Source: Mycobacterium shimoidei
GTDB taxonomy: Bacteria; Actinomycetota; Actinomycetes; Mycobacteriales; Mycobacteriaceae
Assembly (NCBI GenBank): GCA_002101905.1
Contig: LQPU01000049.1
Coordinates: 40,042 to 104,041, forward strand
Reading direction: 5' to 3'
Length of the DNA stretch: 64,000 nucleotides
Part shown: piece by piece, positions 25,072-33,693 of the stretch
Numbering within the stretch: position 1 is the stretch's first letter
Layout: every line of letters starts with the position of its first letter
Notes under the pieces: model-generated
The model's input: only the letters and a program-made list of their open reading frames with translations
Told to the model about the DNA's origin: nothing
Databases searched by the model: none
Program-made: the position numbers and the translations under genes

Positions 25072-26914
25072 TGGATGCCTCCGGGTGCGCCCGCGGAACC
25101 GCAGCCAGCAGGCGCCTGGTGTACTCGTGCTGCGGGTTGGTGAAAATCTGTTCGCCGTCGGCCTGTTCGACGATTGTTCCCTTGTACATCACGGCCACCC
25201 GGTGCGCGAGATGTTTGACCACCGAAAGGTCATGCGACACAAAGAGATACGATAATCCGAACTGCGCCTGCAGGTCCAGCAGCAAGTTGATGATCCCGGC
25301 TTGGATCGAAACGTCCAGCGCCGACACCGGCTCGTCGAGCGCAAGGATCTTGGGCTGCAAGGCCAGTGCCCGGGCGATACCGATGCGCTGTTTTTGCCCG
25401 CCGGAGAACTCGCCGGGATAGCGGCTGGCGTCGGCGTGATTCAGCCCGACGATCTGCAGTAGCTCGGCGACCCGTTCCTCACGCCGGCGTCGGTCAAACC
25501 CATTGGCGATCAACGGTTCAGCGACGACGTCGAACACCGGGAGCCGCGGGTCCAGCGACGCCACCGGATCCTGGAATACCACCTGCAGCTCGGTGCGCAA
25601 CGTGCGGCGGGTAGCCGAGTCGAGCCCGCCGACGTCGGCGCCGAGAATCTTGATCGAGCCGGCCTGCGGTTTGTCGAGCTCGAGAATCTGCGACAGGGTG
25701 GTCGATTTGCCTGAGCCGGATTCGCCGACGATGCCCAACGTGCGGCCCTGCTGCAGGGTGAAGCTGATCCCGTCCACCGCGCGCACTTCACCCACTTTCC
25801 GGCGCAACACCACCCCCTTGGTAAGTGGGTACGTTTTGGCGAGGTCGGTCACCTCCAGCACGACCGGTGGCTGCCCGTCGGTGTCGGCAACGCCGGATGG
25901 TGCTGTCGATACCCCGAAGATGTCGGCGGCGCTGCGGCCGGCGACGTCGTCGGTGCGGATGCAGGCCGCCCAATGGTCGTCGCCGACAGCGACGAGATCC
26001 GGTTCGGCAGAGCGGCATTCGTCGATCGCCAGCGGGCACCGGGGTACGAACGGACAGTTGTCGGGAAACGGTGACGACATTGTCGGCGGCGCACCGGGTA
26101 TCGGGATCAATCGTGTCCCCTGCGGGGCGTCGAGCCTCGGTACCGAACCCAGCAACCCAACGGTGTACGGCATCCGACGGTTGCGGTAAAGCTCTTGGAC
26201 ACCGGCGATTTCGACCGGACGTCCGGCATACATGACCAGCGCCCGGTCGGCGAACTCCGACACCACACCTAAGTCGTGCGTGATGATCAGCACGCCGGCG
26301 CCGGTGACGTCACGCGCCGTTCGCAGCAGATCGAGGATCTGCGCCTGCACGGTGACATCCAGGGCGGTGGTCGGTTCGTCGCAGATCAACAGATCGGGGT
26401 CATTCGCGATCGCGATCGCGATCACCACCCGCTGGCGTTCACCGCCGGACAACTCATGCGGAAAGGCCTTCGCGCGGCGTTGCGCCTGCGCGATGCCCAC
26501 CAGCTCGAGCAGCTCGACGGCACGCTTGCGGGCAGCCGCTCGACCGATACCGCGGTTGTGCACCGTGATGGCCTCCGCGATCTGGTCGCCCACCGTGTAG
26601 ACGGGCGTCAACGCCGACATCGGGTCCTGGAAGACGGTGCCGATGGTCTTGCCACGGATGCGCGACATGGCCTGGTCGGACAATCCGAGCAACTCCTGGC
26701 CGTGTAACCGCACCGATCCGCTCACCCGGGCGTACTCGGGCAGCAAGCCGGCGACGGCCATGGCGGCGGTGGTCTTCCCGCAGCCGGATTCCCCGACGAT
26801 GGCGACCACTTCGCCCGGGTCGATGTGGTAACTCGTGCCCCGCACCGCCGGCACATCCAGGTCGGCCGTTTCGAAGGTGACGTTGAGATCGGTCACCTGC
26901 AGCAAGGTCGTCAC
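25064..26914 (-). CDS. oppD: Oligopeptide ABC transporter double ATPase OppD
   Basis: 616 residues with two ATPase domains fused in tandem, equal to OppD plus OppF of other bacteria. The first domain has Walker A GESGCGKTT, signature LSGGERQRV and Walker B LLICDEPTTALD. The second has GESGSGKST, FSGGQKQRI and ILALDEPVSALD. A Cys-rich oligopeptide-transporter motif (CPFVPRCPLAIDEC) ends the first half and may bind an iron-sulfur cluster. The GTG start overlaps the oppC stop (GTGA). Orthologue of Rv1281c. Confidence 0.92.
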   Translation of the reverse strand: MTTLLQVTDLNVTFETADLDVPAVRGTSYHIDPGEVVAIVGESGCGKTTAAMAVAGLLPEYARVSGSVRLHGQELLGLSDQAMSRIRGKTIGTVFQDPMSALTPVYTVGDQIAEAITVHNRGIGRAAARKRAVELLELVGIAQAQRRAKAFPHELSGGERQRVVIAIAIANDPDLLICDEPTTALDVTVQAQILDLLRTARDVTGAGVLIITHDLGVVSEFADRALVMYAGRPVEIAGVQELYRNRRMPYTVGLLGSVPRLDAPQGTRLIPIPGAPPTMSSPFPDNCPFVPRCPLAIDECRSAEPDLVAVGDDHWAACIRTDDVAGRSAADIFGVSTAPSGVADTDGQPPVVLEVTDLAKTYPLTKGVVLRRKVGEVRAVDGISFTLQQGRTLGIVGESGSGKSTTLSQILELDKPQAGSIKILGADVGGLDSATRRTLRTELQVVFQDPVASLDPRLPVFDVVAEPLIANGFDRRRREERVAELLQIVGLNHADASRYPGEFSGGQKQRIGIARALALQPKILALDEPVSALDVSIQAGIINLLLDLQAQFGLSYLFVSHDLSVVKHLAHRVAVMYKGTIVEQADGEQIFTNPQHEYTRRLLAAVPRAHPEASNG

Positions 26915-27825
26915 TTCGACCGCCGCTTCTTGCCGAGCGCCGACCCGCTGCGGGGGTCGAAGGCATCGCGCAGGCCGTCCCCTGCGAGGTTGGCGCAAAA
27001 CACGGTCAGCACCAGCGCGCCGGCCGGAAACAAGAAGACCCAGGGAAACGTGGTGGTCGACGGGGTGCCGTCGGCGATCAGCGTCCCCAGCGAAACGTCG
27101 GGCGGCTGAACACCGAAACCCAAGAAGCTCAAACCGGTTTCGGCCAGAATTGCGTAGGCCACGTTGAGCGTCGCGTCGATGATCAGAATCGATGCGACGT
27201 TGGGGATAATGTGCTGGGCAATGATGCGCCTGCTTGGGACGCCCATATACCGTGCCGCACGGACGAATTCGCGTTCTCGCAGGCTCATCGTCAATCCACG
27301 CACCATCCGTGAGCTGACCATCCAGCTGAACACCGCGAGCAGCCCGATGAGCCACAGAATGCTGCTGGAGTGCTTGGCGCGCGGAGCCACGATGAGGATC
27401 AGCAGAAAGCTCGGCACCACCAACACCAGGTCTACCAACCACATCAGCGCCCGATCGCGCCAGCCGCCGAAGTAGCCGGCCACCGATCCGACGGTGGCAG
27501 CGATGGTGGTCGAAATCAGTGCCACACAGATGCCGATCAACAACGACTTCTGCATGCCCCGCAGAGTGCGGGCCAATAGGTCCTGGCCGAGATTATTGGT
27601 GCCGAACCAATGTCGCACGGACGGCGGTTGCAGCAGTGCGTCGTAGTCGAGATCGTTGTATCCGTAGGGGAGCAGCGGCGGCAGGGCGAAGCAGCCGATA
27701 AACAACAGGACCAGCAAAATCAACGCCACTACCGCCGGCTTGTTACGAACGAAGCGACGCATCAACAGGTTTCGCCGCGATGCGAAACCGGCCGGATGGA
27801 TGCCAGAGCGGACTTCGGTGGTCAT
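26911..27825 (-). CDS. oppC: Oligopeptide ABC transporter permease OppC
   Basis: 304-residue inner-membrane permease. A cytosolic N-terminus and first membrane helix (AVVALILLVLLFIGC) precede the HWFGTNNLGQDLLAR motif typical of OppC/DppC. Five further helices and the EAA loop (EFVRAARYMGVPSRRIIAQH) for ATPase docking follow. The ATG at 27825 overlaps the oppB stop (ATGA); a longer in-frame extension upstream is a shadow of oppB. Orthologue of Rv1282c. Confidence 0.92.
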   Translation of the reverse strand: MTTEVRSGIHPAGFASRRNLLMRRFVRNKPAVVALILLVLLFIGCFALPPLLPYGYNDLDYDALLQPPSVRHWFGTNNLGQDLLARTLRGMQKSLLIGICVALISTTIAATVGSVAGYFGGWRDRALMWLVDLVLVVPSFLLILIVAPRAKHSSSILWLIGLLAVFSWMVSSRMVRGLTMSLREREFVRAARYMGVPSRRIIAQHIIPNVASILIIDATLNVAYAILAETGLSFLGFGVQPPDVSLGTLIADGTPSTTTFPWVFLFPAGALVLTVFCANLAGDGLRDAFDPRSGSALGKKRRSK

Positions 27826-28799
27826 GACACCCGCACCCTCGGATCCAGCAGCGCGTAGAAGACATCGGATAGCAGTCCGGCCAGCAGGATCGCCGCGCCG
27901 GTGAACAGCGTGATCGCCGCGACCACGTTGGTGTCTTGAGTCGACACACCGAGCAACGCCCATTCGCCGATCCCGTGCCACCCGAAGATCTTCTCGACGA
28001 ACAACGCGCCGACGACCAGCCCGCTGACCCCGTAGGCGAACAACGTGGCCATCGGAATCAACGCGGTACGCAAACCGTGTTTGAACAGCGCGCGTCGGCG
28101 GGTCAGGCCCTTGGCGCGAGCGGTCCGGATGAAATCCTCACCGAGTACGTCGAGCATCGCGTTGCGCTGATAGCGGCTGAAGCTTGCGATCGCACCCAAC
28201 GCCAGTGTGAGCGTCGGCAATATGAGGTGCTGCACGCGGTCGACGAACTGATCCCAGGCATTGTCCAACGGGATTGGCGATGTCTCACCGGTGTACAGCA
28301 AGATCCGGGCACCGGCGAAATCGTTGATCCGAAGGCCGGCCAGGATGAGCAGGCCCGCCAGCACGAACACCGGGATGCTCAGCACGATCAGCGACAGCAC
28401 CGTGATCACCCGATCGCTCAGCCGATACTGACGTATCGCACCCCAGGCGCCCACGATCACGCCGATCGCGGTGCCGAGCACCGAACCGATCACGACCAGG
28501 CGCAGACTGACACCGATGCGGCGCCACAGCTCATCGGAAACGGGATGACCGGTCACCGTGGTGCCGAAATCGCCGTGCACCACGCCCGAAATCCACTTCG
28601 CGTATCGGACCGGTATGGGTTTGTCCAAGCCGAGCTCGACGGCTTTGGCGTGGATGGCCTCCGGCGGCGGCTGGGGGTGGCGCTGCACGAAACTGTCCAG
28701 CGGATGAAACGTCAGTGAGGTCAGGCAGTACGCCAAGAACGTCGCAAGCGCCAGCAGCACGATGTAGTTGAGCAACCGACGCGTCAGGAAGCGGATCAT
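27822..28799 (-). CDS. oppB: Oligopeptide ABC transporter permease OppB
   Basis: 325-residue permease with six predicted membrane helices. The N-terminal MIRFLTRRLLNYIVLL and the EAA loop (FIRTARAKGLTRRRALFKH) are typical of OppB. The ATG at 28799 gives the same length as recalled Mtb Rv1283c; upstream in-frame codons are unconserved. First gene of the oppBCDA operon and divergent from the carbonic anhydrase gene. Confidence 0.92.
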   Translation of the reverse strand: MIRFLTRRLLNYIVLLALATFLAYCLTSLTFHPLDSFVQRHPQPPPEAIHAKAVELGLDKPIPVRYAKWISGVVHGDFGTTVTGHPVSDELWRRIGVSLRLVVIGSVLGTAIGVIVGAWGAIRQYRLSDRVITVLSLIVLSIPVFVLAGLLILAGLRINDFAGARILLYTGETSPIPLDNAWDQFVDRVQHLILPTLTLALGAIASFSRYQRNAMLDVLGEDFIRTARAKGLTRRRALFKHGLRTALIPMATLFAYGVSGLVVGALFVEKIFGWHGIGEWALLGVSTQDTNVVAAITLFTGAAILLAGLLSDVFYALLDPRVRVS

Positions 28800-28914
28800 G
28801 CCCGCCGGTCCCACCCGTGGCTCATGGCGCCAGCGTAGGAGACGCCCCGGCCGTTTCATGCCAACAGATCCGATCCGGCTGATTTCTACGGGTGAACCGC
28901 AGCGATCGAATTGT

Positions 28915-28920
28915 TAGAAT
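28915..28920 (+). promoter_or_regulatory. -10 element for canA
   Basis: TAGAAT (TANNNT) about 47 nt before the GTG start. It would give a leader of about 40 nt that includes the AAGGAG ribosome site at 28955-28960. No clear -35 is seen. Confidence 0.4.
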
Positions 28921-28966
28921 CAGCCGCCCGAAGTGCTCGATCCAGCAAACAAGCAAGGAGATTGGC

Positions 28967-29464
28967 GTGACGGTTACCGAGGACTATCTGGCCAATAACG
29001 CCCGGTACGCGAGTTCATTCAACGGCCCGCTGCCGATGCCACCCAGCAAACACGTCGCGATTGTTGCCTGCATGGACGCGCGCCTGGATGTCTACCGCGC
29101 CCTCGGGATCAACGAAGGCGAAGCCCACGTCATCCGCAACGCCGGCGGGGTGATCACCGATGACGCGATCCGGTCCCTGGCGATCAGCCAGCGATTGCTG
29201 GGCACTCGGGAAATCATCCTGATCCACCACACCGACTGCGGCATGCTCACGTTCAAGGACGACGAGTTCAAGCGCGCCATCCAGGACGAGACCGGCATCA
29301 AGCCGCCGTGGGCCGCCGAAGCGTTCCCCGATGTGGAGGAGGACGTGCGGCAGTCGTTGCGCCGCATTGAAGCCAACCCCTTCATCACCCTGCACGAGTC
29401 GCTGCGCGGGTTCATCTTCGACGTCGCCACCGGCAAGCTCAACGAGGTGAAGCTCTCGTCCTAG
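28967..29464 (+). CDS. canA: Beta-class carbonic anhydrase (Rv1284)
   Basis: 165-residue zinc enzyme interconverting CO2 and bicarbonate. Zinc ligands C35, H88 and C91 and the catalytic Asp37-Arg39 dyad (ACMDARLD) are present at the same numbers as in Mtb Rv1284. The GTG start is fixed by an AAGGAG ribosome site six bases upstream. It is an orthologue of an Mtb enzyme known to be active. It lies between the divergent opp operon and the sulfate-assimilation operon. Confidence 0.93.
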   Translation: MTVTEDYLANNARYASSFNGPLPMPPSKHVAIVACMDARLDVYRALGINEGEAHVIRNAGGVITDDAIRSLAISQRLLGTREIILIHHTDCGMLTFKDDEFKRAIQDETGIKPPWAAEAFPDVEEDVRQSLRRIEANPFITLHESLRGFIFDVATGKLNEVKLSS

Positions 29465-29496
29465 GCCGGCCGCTGGCCGCCGGCCCCCGATCGCAT

Positions 29497-29592
29497 CGAG
29501 TGTGAATCCTTGGCGCCGAGTGTGAAGCCTGGGCGGGCCTGAGCGAGAATTCCCGCCCTGGGTTCACACTCGGATCCCTCAGTTCACACTCG
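29497..29592. repeat. Four-box palindromic intergenic element
   Basis: CGAGTGTGAA occurs at 29497-29506 and 29517-29526, and its complement at 29563-29572 and 29583-29592. Spacing between boxes is 20 bp on each side, so the element is symmetric. The centre has GGGCGGG and CCCGCCC arms that extend the inner boxes into an almost continuous 21-bp stem. It may be a terminator for canA, an interspersed palindrome, or both. The cysD promoter starts ten bases beyond it. Confidence 0.6.
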
Positions 29593-29601
29593 ACCAGTTG
29601 A

Positions 29602-29633
29602 TTGACAGCCGCGCTTCGGGCTGGTTTTATACA
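29602..29633 (+). promoter_or_regulatory. Probable promoter of the cysD operon
   Basis: Consensus -35 TTGACA at 29602-29607. The -10 is less certain: TTTTAT at 29625 with a 17-nt spacer, or TATACA at 29628 with 20 nt. Transcription would start about 29637-29640, just before the palindrome at 29652. Confidence 0.45.
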
Positions 29634-29651
29634 CGGTAATACTCATAAGTC

Positions 29652-29674
29652 TGGTAAATCCTACCAACTTTACC
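29652..29674 (+). promoter_or_regulatory. Overlapping inverted repeats in the cysD leader (candidate Rrf2 operator)
   Basis: TGGTA-AATCC-TACCA (29652-29666) overlaps a second dyad GGTAAA (29653-29658) with TTTACC (29669-29674); a further GGTAAT lies at 29635. The site is just downstream of the predicted start of transcription. The operon's last gene encodes an Rrf2-type regulator, the obvious candidate to bind it. Confidence 0.45.
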
Positions 29675-29689
29675 CAGAAAAGGGTGCGT

Positions 29690-30619
29690 ATGACCACTCA
29701 AGTGAAGGCCAGCCCGACCGCCGGCCAATACGAGCTGAGCCATTTGCGCTCGCTGGAGGCCGAGGCCATCCACATCATCCGCGAGGTCGCCGCCGAGTTC
29801 GAGCGCCCTGTCCTGCTGTTTTCCGGCGGCAAGGACTCGATCGTGATGCTGCATCTGGCGCTGAAGGCGTTCCGCCCGGGACGGCTTCCGTTTCCGGTGA
29901 TGCACGTCGACACCGGCCACAACTTCGATGAGGTCATCGCCACCCGCGACGAACTGGTTGCCGAGTCCGGGGTGCGGCTGGTGGTGGCCAAAGTGCAAGA
30001 CGACATCGATGCGGGCCGGGTGGTCGAGACGATCCCGTCGCGCAACCCGATCCAGACCGTGACGTTGCTGCGCGCGATCCGCGAGAACAAGTTCGACGCG
30101 GCGTTCGGCGGCGCCCGCCGTGACGAGGAGAAGGCACGGGCCAAGGAACGCGTGTTCAGCTTCCGCGACGAGTTCGGCCAGTGGGATCCCAAGTCCCAGC
30201 GCCCCGAGCTGTGGAACCTCTACAACGGTCGGCACCACAAGGGCGAGCACATCCGAGTCTTCCCGCTGTCGAATTGGACCGAGTTCGACATCTGGTCCTA
30301 CATCGGCGCCGAGAAGGTCAAGTTGCCGTCGATCTATTTCGCGCACCGCCGCAAGGTATTCGAGCGCGACGGGATGCTGCTGGCAGTCCACCGGCACATG
30401 CAGCCGCGCGCCGACGAGGAGGTGTTCGAGACGACGGTGCGCTTCCGCACGGTCGGCGACGTCACGTGTACCGGCTGCGTGGAGTCGAACGCGGCCACCG
30501 TGGCCGAGGTCATCGCCGAAACCGCGGTGTCGCGGTTGACCGAACGCGGAGCCACTCGGGCCGACGACCGGATATCCGAGGCCGGCATGGAAGACCGCAA
30601 GCGGCAGGGGTACTTCTGA
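29690..30619 (+). CDS. cysD: Sulfate adenylyltransferase subunit 2 (CysD)
   Basis: 309-residue small subunit of ATP sulfurylase, which forms adenosine phosphosulfate from ATP and sulfate. The PP-loop reads LLFSGGKDSIVMLHLALKAF. Other conserved parts are HVDTGHNFDEVI, FGGARRDEEKARAKERVFSF and FPLSNWTEFDIW. Start ATG at 29690 is preceded by an AAAAGGG ribosome site and matches the usual N-terminus. First gene of cysD-cysNC-cysQ-like-rrf2; its stop overlaps cysNC (ATG inside TGATG). Confidence 0.95.
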   Translation: MTTQVKASPTAGQYELSHLRSLEAEAIHIIREVAAEFERPVLLFSGGKDSIVMLHLALKAFRPGRLPFPVMHVDTGHNFDEVIATRDELVAESGVRLVVAKVQDDIDAGRVVETIPSRNPIQTVTLLRAIRENKFDAAFGGARRDEEKARAKERVFSFRDEFGQWDPKSQRPELWNLYNGRHHKGEHIRVFPLSNWTEFDIWSYIGAEKVKLPSIYFAHRRKVFERDGMLLAVHRHMQPRADEEVFETTVRFRTVGDVTCTGCVESNAATVAEVIAETAVSRLTERGATRADDRISEAGMEDRKRQGYF

Positions 30620-32460
30620 TGACGACATTGTTGCGCCTTGCGACTGCCGGGTCCGTCGACGACGGCAAATCCACGCTCATCGGGCGGTTGCTGTATGACT
30701 CCAAGGCCGTGATGGAGGACCAGTGGGCGTCGGTGGAGCGCACCTCCAAGGAGCGTGGCCACGACTACACCGACCTGGCGCTGGTCACCGACGGTCTGCG
30801 GGCCGAACGCGAACAGGGCATCACCATCGATGTCGCTTACCGCTACTTCGCCACGCCCAAGCGCAAATTCATCATCGCCGACACACCGGGCCACATCCAG
30901 TACACCCGCAACATGATCACCGGCGCCTCCACTGCCCAGTTGGCGATCGTGCTGGTCGATGCCCGCAACGGTCTGCAGGAGCAGTCGCGGCGGCACACAT
31001 TCCTGGCGTCGCTGCTGGGGATTCAGCACGTGGTGCTCGCCGTCAACAAGATGGACCTGATCGATTGGGACAGAGAGACGTTCGAGGCGATTCGCGACGA
31101 ATTCCACGCGTTCGCCACCCGCCTGGACATCCACGACGTGGCCACGATCCCGATGTCGGCACTGCACGGCGACAATGTCGTCACTAAGTCCGACCGCACC
31201 CCCTGGTACGACGGACCGGCGCTGCTGTCGCATCTGGAGAAGGTGTACATCGCCGGGGACCGCAACATGGTCGATGTCCGGTTCCCGGTGCAGTACGTCA
31301 TTCGTCCGAAGACGCACGAGCATCACGACTACCGCAGTTACGCCGGCTCGGTGGCCAGCGGTGTCATGCGTCCGGGCGACGAGGTGATCGTGCTGCCGGC
31401 GGGCAAGGTCAGCCGCATCACCGGGATCGATGGCCCCAGTGGGCCGGTCGACGAGGCGTTTCCGCCGATGGCGGTTTCGGTGCGGCTCGCCGACGATATC
31501 GACATCTCGCGTGGCGACATGATCGCCCGCACCAACAACCATCCGCGGGTGACGCAGGATTTCGATGCGACGGTGTGCTGGATGGCCGACGGCTCGGTCT
31601 TGGAGCCCGGCCGCGAATACCTCATCAAGCACACCACCCGGACCACGCGGGCGAAGGTGACGACACTGGACTACCGGCTCGACGTCAACACCCTGCACCG
31701 CGACAAGAGCGCAACGGCATTGCAGCTCAACGAGCTTGGCCGGGTATCGCTGCGCACCCAGGTGCCGTTGCTGCTCGACGAGTACACCCGCAACGCCAGC
31801 ACCGGATCGTTCATCCTGATCGATCCCGCCACGAACGGCACTGTGGCGGCGGGCATGGTGCTGCGCGACGCCGGAAGCACGTCCAGCCCGAACACGGTCC
31901 GGCACAAGTCGTTGGTGACCGCCGAGGACCGGATGGCACGGGGCCGCACGGTGTGGTTCACCGGACTCTCGGGGTCGGGGAAGTCGTCGGTGGCCATGGT
32001 GGTAGAGCGGAAGCTACTCGACAGTGGTGTTCCCGCTTATGTTCTCGACGGCGACAACCTGCGCCACGGCCTGAACGCCGACCTCGGTTTTTCCATGGCC
32101 GACCGCGCCGAGAATCTGCGCCGGCTGGCTCACGTTGCCACGCTGCTCGCTGATTCCGGCCACACGGTGCTGGTACCGGCGATCAGCCCGCTCGCCGAAC
32201 ACCGCGAGCTTGCCCGCCAGGTGCACGCCCAAGCCGGGATCGACTTCTTCGAGGTGTTCTGCGATACCCCCCTCGAGGATTGTGAGAAGCGCGACCCCAA
32301 GGGCCTGTACGCCAAGGCCCGTGCCGGAGAGATCACCCATTTCACCGGTATCGACAGTCCGTATCAGCGACCCAAGAACCCGGACCTGCGCCTGACTCCC
32401 GACCGCAGCTGTGAGGAACTCGCAGAGCTGGTCATCGACCTGCTGCGGTCGCGCGCGTGA
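30619..32460 (+). CDS. cysN: Bifunctional sulfate adenylyltransferase subunit 1 / APS kinase (CysNC)
   Basis: 613-residue fusion. Residues 1-435 are the GTPase subunit CysN: P-loop GSVDDGKS (11-18), DTPGH and NKMD motifs, then two beta-barrel domains. Residues from about 440 are APS kinase (CysC): GLSGSGKSS near 449, LDGDNLRHGLNADLGFS, and CDTPLEDCEKRDPKGLY. The enzyme drives ATP sulfurylation by GTP hydrolysis and then phosphorylates APS to PAPS. The ATG overlaps the cysD stop by one base; its own stop overlaps the next start (GTGA). Confidence 0.95.
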   Translation: MTTLLRLATAGSVDDGKSTLIGRLLYDSKAVMEDQWASVERTSKERGHDYTDLALVTDGLRAEREQGITIDVAYRYFATPKRKFIIADTPGHIQYTRNMITGASTAQLAIVLVDARNGLQEQSRRHTFLASLLGIQHVVLAVNKMDLIDWDRETFEAIRDEFHAFATRLDIHDVATIPMSALHGDNVVTKSDRTPWYDGPALLSHLEKVYIAGDRNMVDVRFPVQYVIRPKTHEHHDYRSYAGSVASGVMRPGDEVIVLPAGKVSRITGIDGPSGPVDEAFPPMAVSVRLADDIDISRGDMIARTNNHPRVTQDFDATVCWMADGSVLEPGREYLIKHTTRTTRAKVTTLDYRLDVNTLHRDKSATALQLNELGRVSLRTQVPLLLDEYTRNASTGSFILIDPATNGTVAAGMVLRDAGSTSSPNTVRHKSLVTAEDRMARGRTVWFTGLSGSGKSSVAMVVERKLLDSGVPAYVLDGDNLRHGLNADLGFSMADRAENLRRLAHVATLLADSGHTVLVPAISPLAEHRELARQVHAQAGIDFFEVFCDTPLEDCEKRDPKGLYAKARAGEITHFTGIDSPYQRPKNPDLRLTPDRSCEELAELVIDLLRSRA

Positions 32461-33308
32461 GCGATCATGAGCTGGCAGCGCTACTCGCGACACGGGCCGG
32501 CGAGCTGCTTCTCGGCGTGCGCCACGAGTTCGCCGACGCGACGCAGTCCGAGCGAAAGGCCGCGGGCGACAAGCGGTCCCACGATTTCCTGATGGAGGCC
32601 CTGGCGCAGGAACGGCCCGGCGACGCGGTGCTCTCCGAAGAGGGCGTCGACAATCCGGCGCGGCTGCGCGCGGAGCGGGTGTGGATCGTCGACCCGCTCG
32701 ACGGCACCCGGGAGTTCTCCGAACTAGGTCGCGACGACTGGGCCGTCCACGTGGCGCTGTGGCAGTCCGGTGAATTGGTCGCGGGCGCCGTCGCGCTCCC
32801 AGCACAAGGCGTTACCCTCGCCACTCCCGATGTCGCGGCGCCGCAACCATTTTCGGGCCCGGTACGAATTGTGGTCTCCCGCAGCAGGCCACCGGCGATC
32901 GCGATGCAAGTGCGCGACCACCTCGACGGCACCCTGGTGACGATGGGATCAGCCGGAGCGAAGGTCGCCGCGGTCGTCCGGGGTTTGGCCGACGTCTACG
33001 TCCACGCCGGCGGCCAGTACGAATGGGATTCCGCGGCGCCGGTCGCGGTTGCCCGCGCGGCCGGGCTGCACACGTCGCGCATCGACGGATCGTCGCTGCA
33101 GTACAACCGGGCCGACCCGCTGCTGCCGGATCTGTTGGTGTGCCGCGCCGAATACGCCGACGCCGTTCTGGCCGTCACCGGCGAACAGCGGGATAGCGCC
33201 GAGTGGAAGAATCCCCGTAATGCGGATGTCGGCCAAGGCGGAGTATGCGGTGCGGGCGATGGTACAGCTCGCGGCGGCCGACAGCGGCGTGCTGGTCAAG
33301 ACCGATGA
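32457..33308 (+). CDS. CysQ-like 3'-phosphoadenosine phosphatase (inositol monophosphatase family)
   Basis: 283 residues as read. The IMPase/CysQ metal motifs are LSEEG, WIVDPLDGTREF and GGQYEWDSAAPV, so a phosphatase acting on PAP or PAPS is likely. It closely resembles recalled Mtb CysQ (Rv2131c), which sits elsewhere in that genome; at this locus Mtb has Rv1286 followed directly by Rv1287. The last 30-odd residues (after about AVTGEQ) are unlike CysQ, and 89 bases overlap the rrf2 gene in another frame. In a neighbouring frame a stop follows four codons later (RTAG then stop), so a late indel may have extended this protein. Confidence 0.78.
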   Translation: MSDHELAALLATRAGELLLGVRHEFADATQSERKAAGDKRSHDFLMEALAQERPGDAVLSEEGVDNPARLRAERVWIVDPLDGTREFSELGRDDWAVHVALWQSGELVAGAVALPAQGVTLATPDVAAPQPFSGPVRIVVSRSRPPAIAMQVRDHLDGTLVTMGSAGAKVAAVVRGLADVYVHAGGQYEWDSAAPVAVARAAGLHTSRIDGSSLQYNRADPLLPDLLVCRAEYADAVLAVTGEQRDSAEWKNPRNADVGQGGVCGAGDGTARGGRQRRAGQDR

Positions 33309-33690
33309 TCTAGCGCAGGCGCAGGGCATACCGCCGCAATTCCTGGTAGACATTCTCTCCGACCTGCGCACCGATCGGTTGGTGCGCAGCCACCGCGGGC
33401 GGGACGGCGGCTACGAACTGGCGCGGCCGGCCACCGAGATCAGCATCGCCGACGTGCTGCGCTGCATCGACGGGCCGCTGGCCAGCGTGCGTGACATCGG
33501 CCTTGGTGACCTGCCGTATTCCGGGCCGACCGCCGCGCTGACCGACGTATGGCGGGCGCTACGAGCCAGCATGCGTTCGGTGCTGGAAGAAACGACGGTG
33601 GCCGACGTCGCCGCCGGCACCTTGCCCAAGCACGTAAAGCAGCTCGCCAACGAGTACAAAGGTCAGGAACGCGAACGCCACGGCACCTAG
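33220..33690 (+). CDS. Rrf2-family transcriptional regulator (Rv1287)
   Basis: 156-residue winged-helix regulator. The N-terminal helix MRMSAKAEYAVRAMVQLA and the recognition region DDLAQAQGIPPQFLVDILSD with wing SHRGRDGGYELARP are typical. Only one cysteine (LRCIDG) is present, so an IscR-like iron-sulfur cluster is unlikely; CymR, the Rrf2 regulator of sulfur genes in Bacillus, likewise lacks one. Its position as last gene of the sulfate operon suggests it controls that operon, with the candidate operator at 29652-29674. A GGAAGAA ribosome site precedes the ATG inside the cysQ-like gene. Confidence 0.88.
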   Translation: MRMSAKAEYAVRAMVQLAAADSGVLVKTDDLAQAQGIPPQFLVDILSDLRTDRLVRSHRGRDGGYELARPATEISIADVLRCIDGPLASVRDIGLGDLPYSGPTAALTDVWRALRASMRSVLEETTVADVAAGTLPKHVKQLANEYKGQERERHGT

Positions 33691-33693
33691 GGC

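Noticed and set aside
26915..27442. Upstream extension of the oppD frame
   Set aside because: It reads oppC DNA in the wrong frame; the GTGA overlap at 26911-26914 and Mtb length fix the start.
29640..29689. SAM or other riboswitch in the cysD leader
   Set aside because: The leader is about 50 nt and shows only simple dyads, too small for known sulfur-related riboswitches.
30181..30618. Upstream extension of the cysNC frame
   Set aside because: Shadow of cysD; conserved CysN sequence begins at the ATG at 30619.
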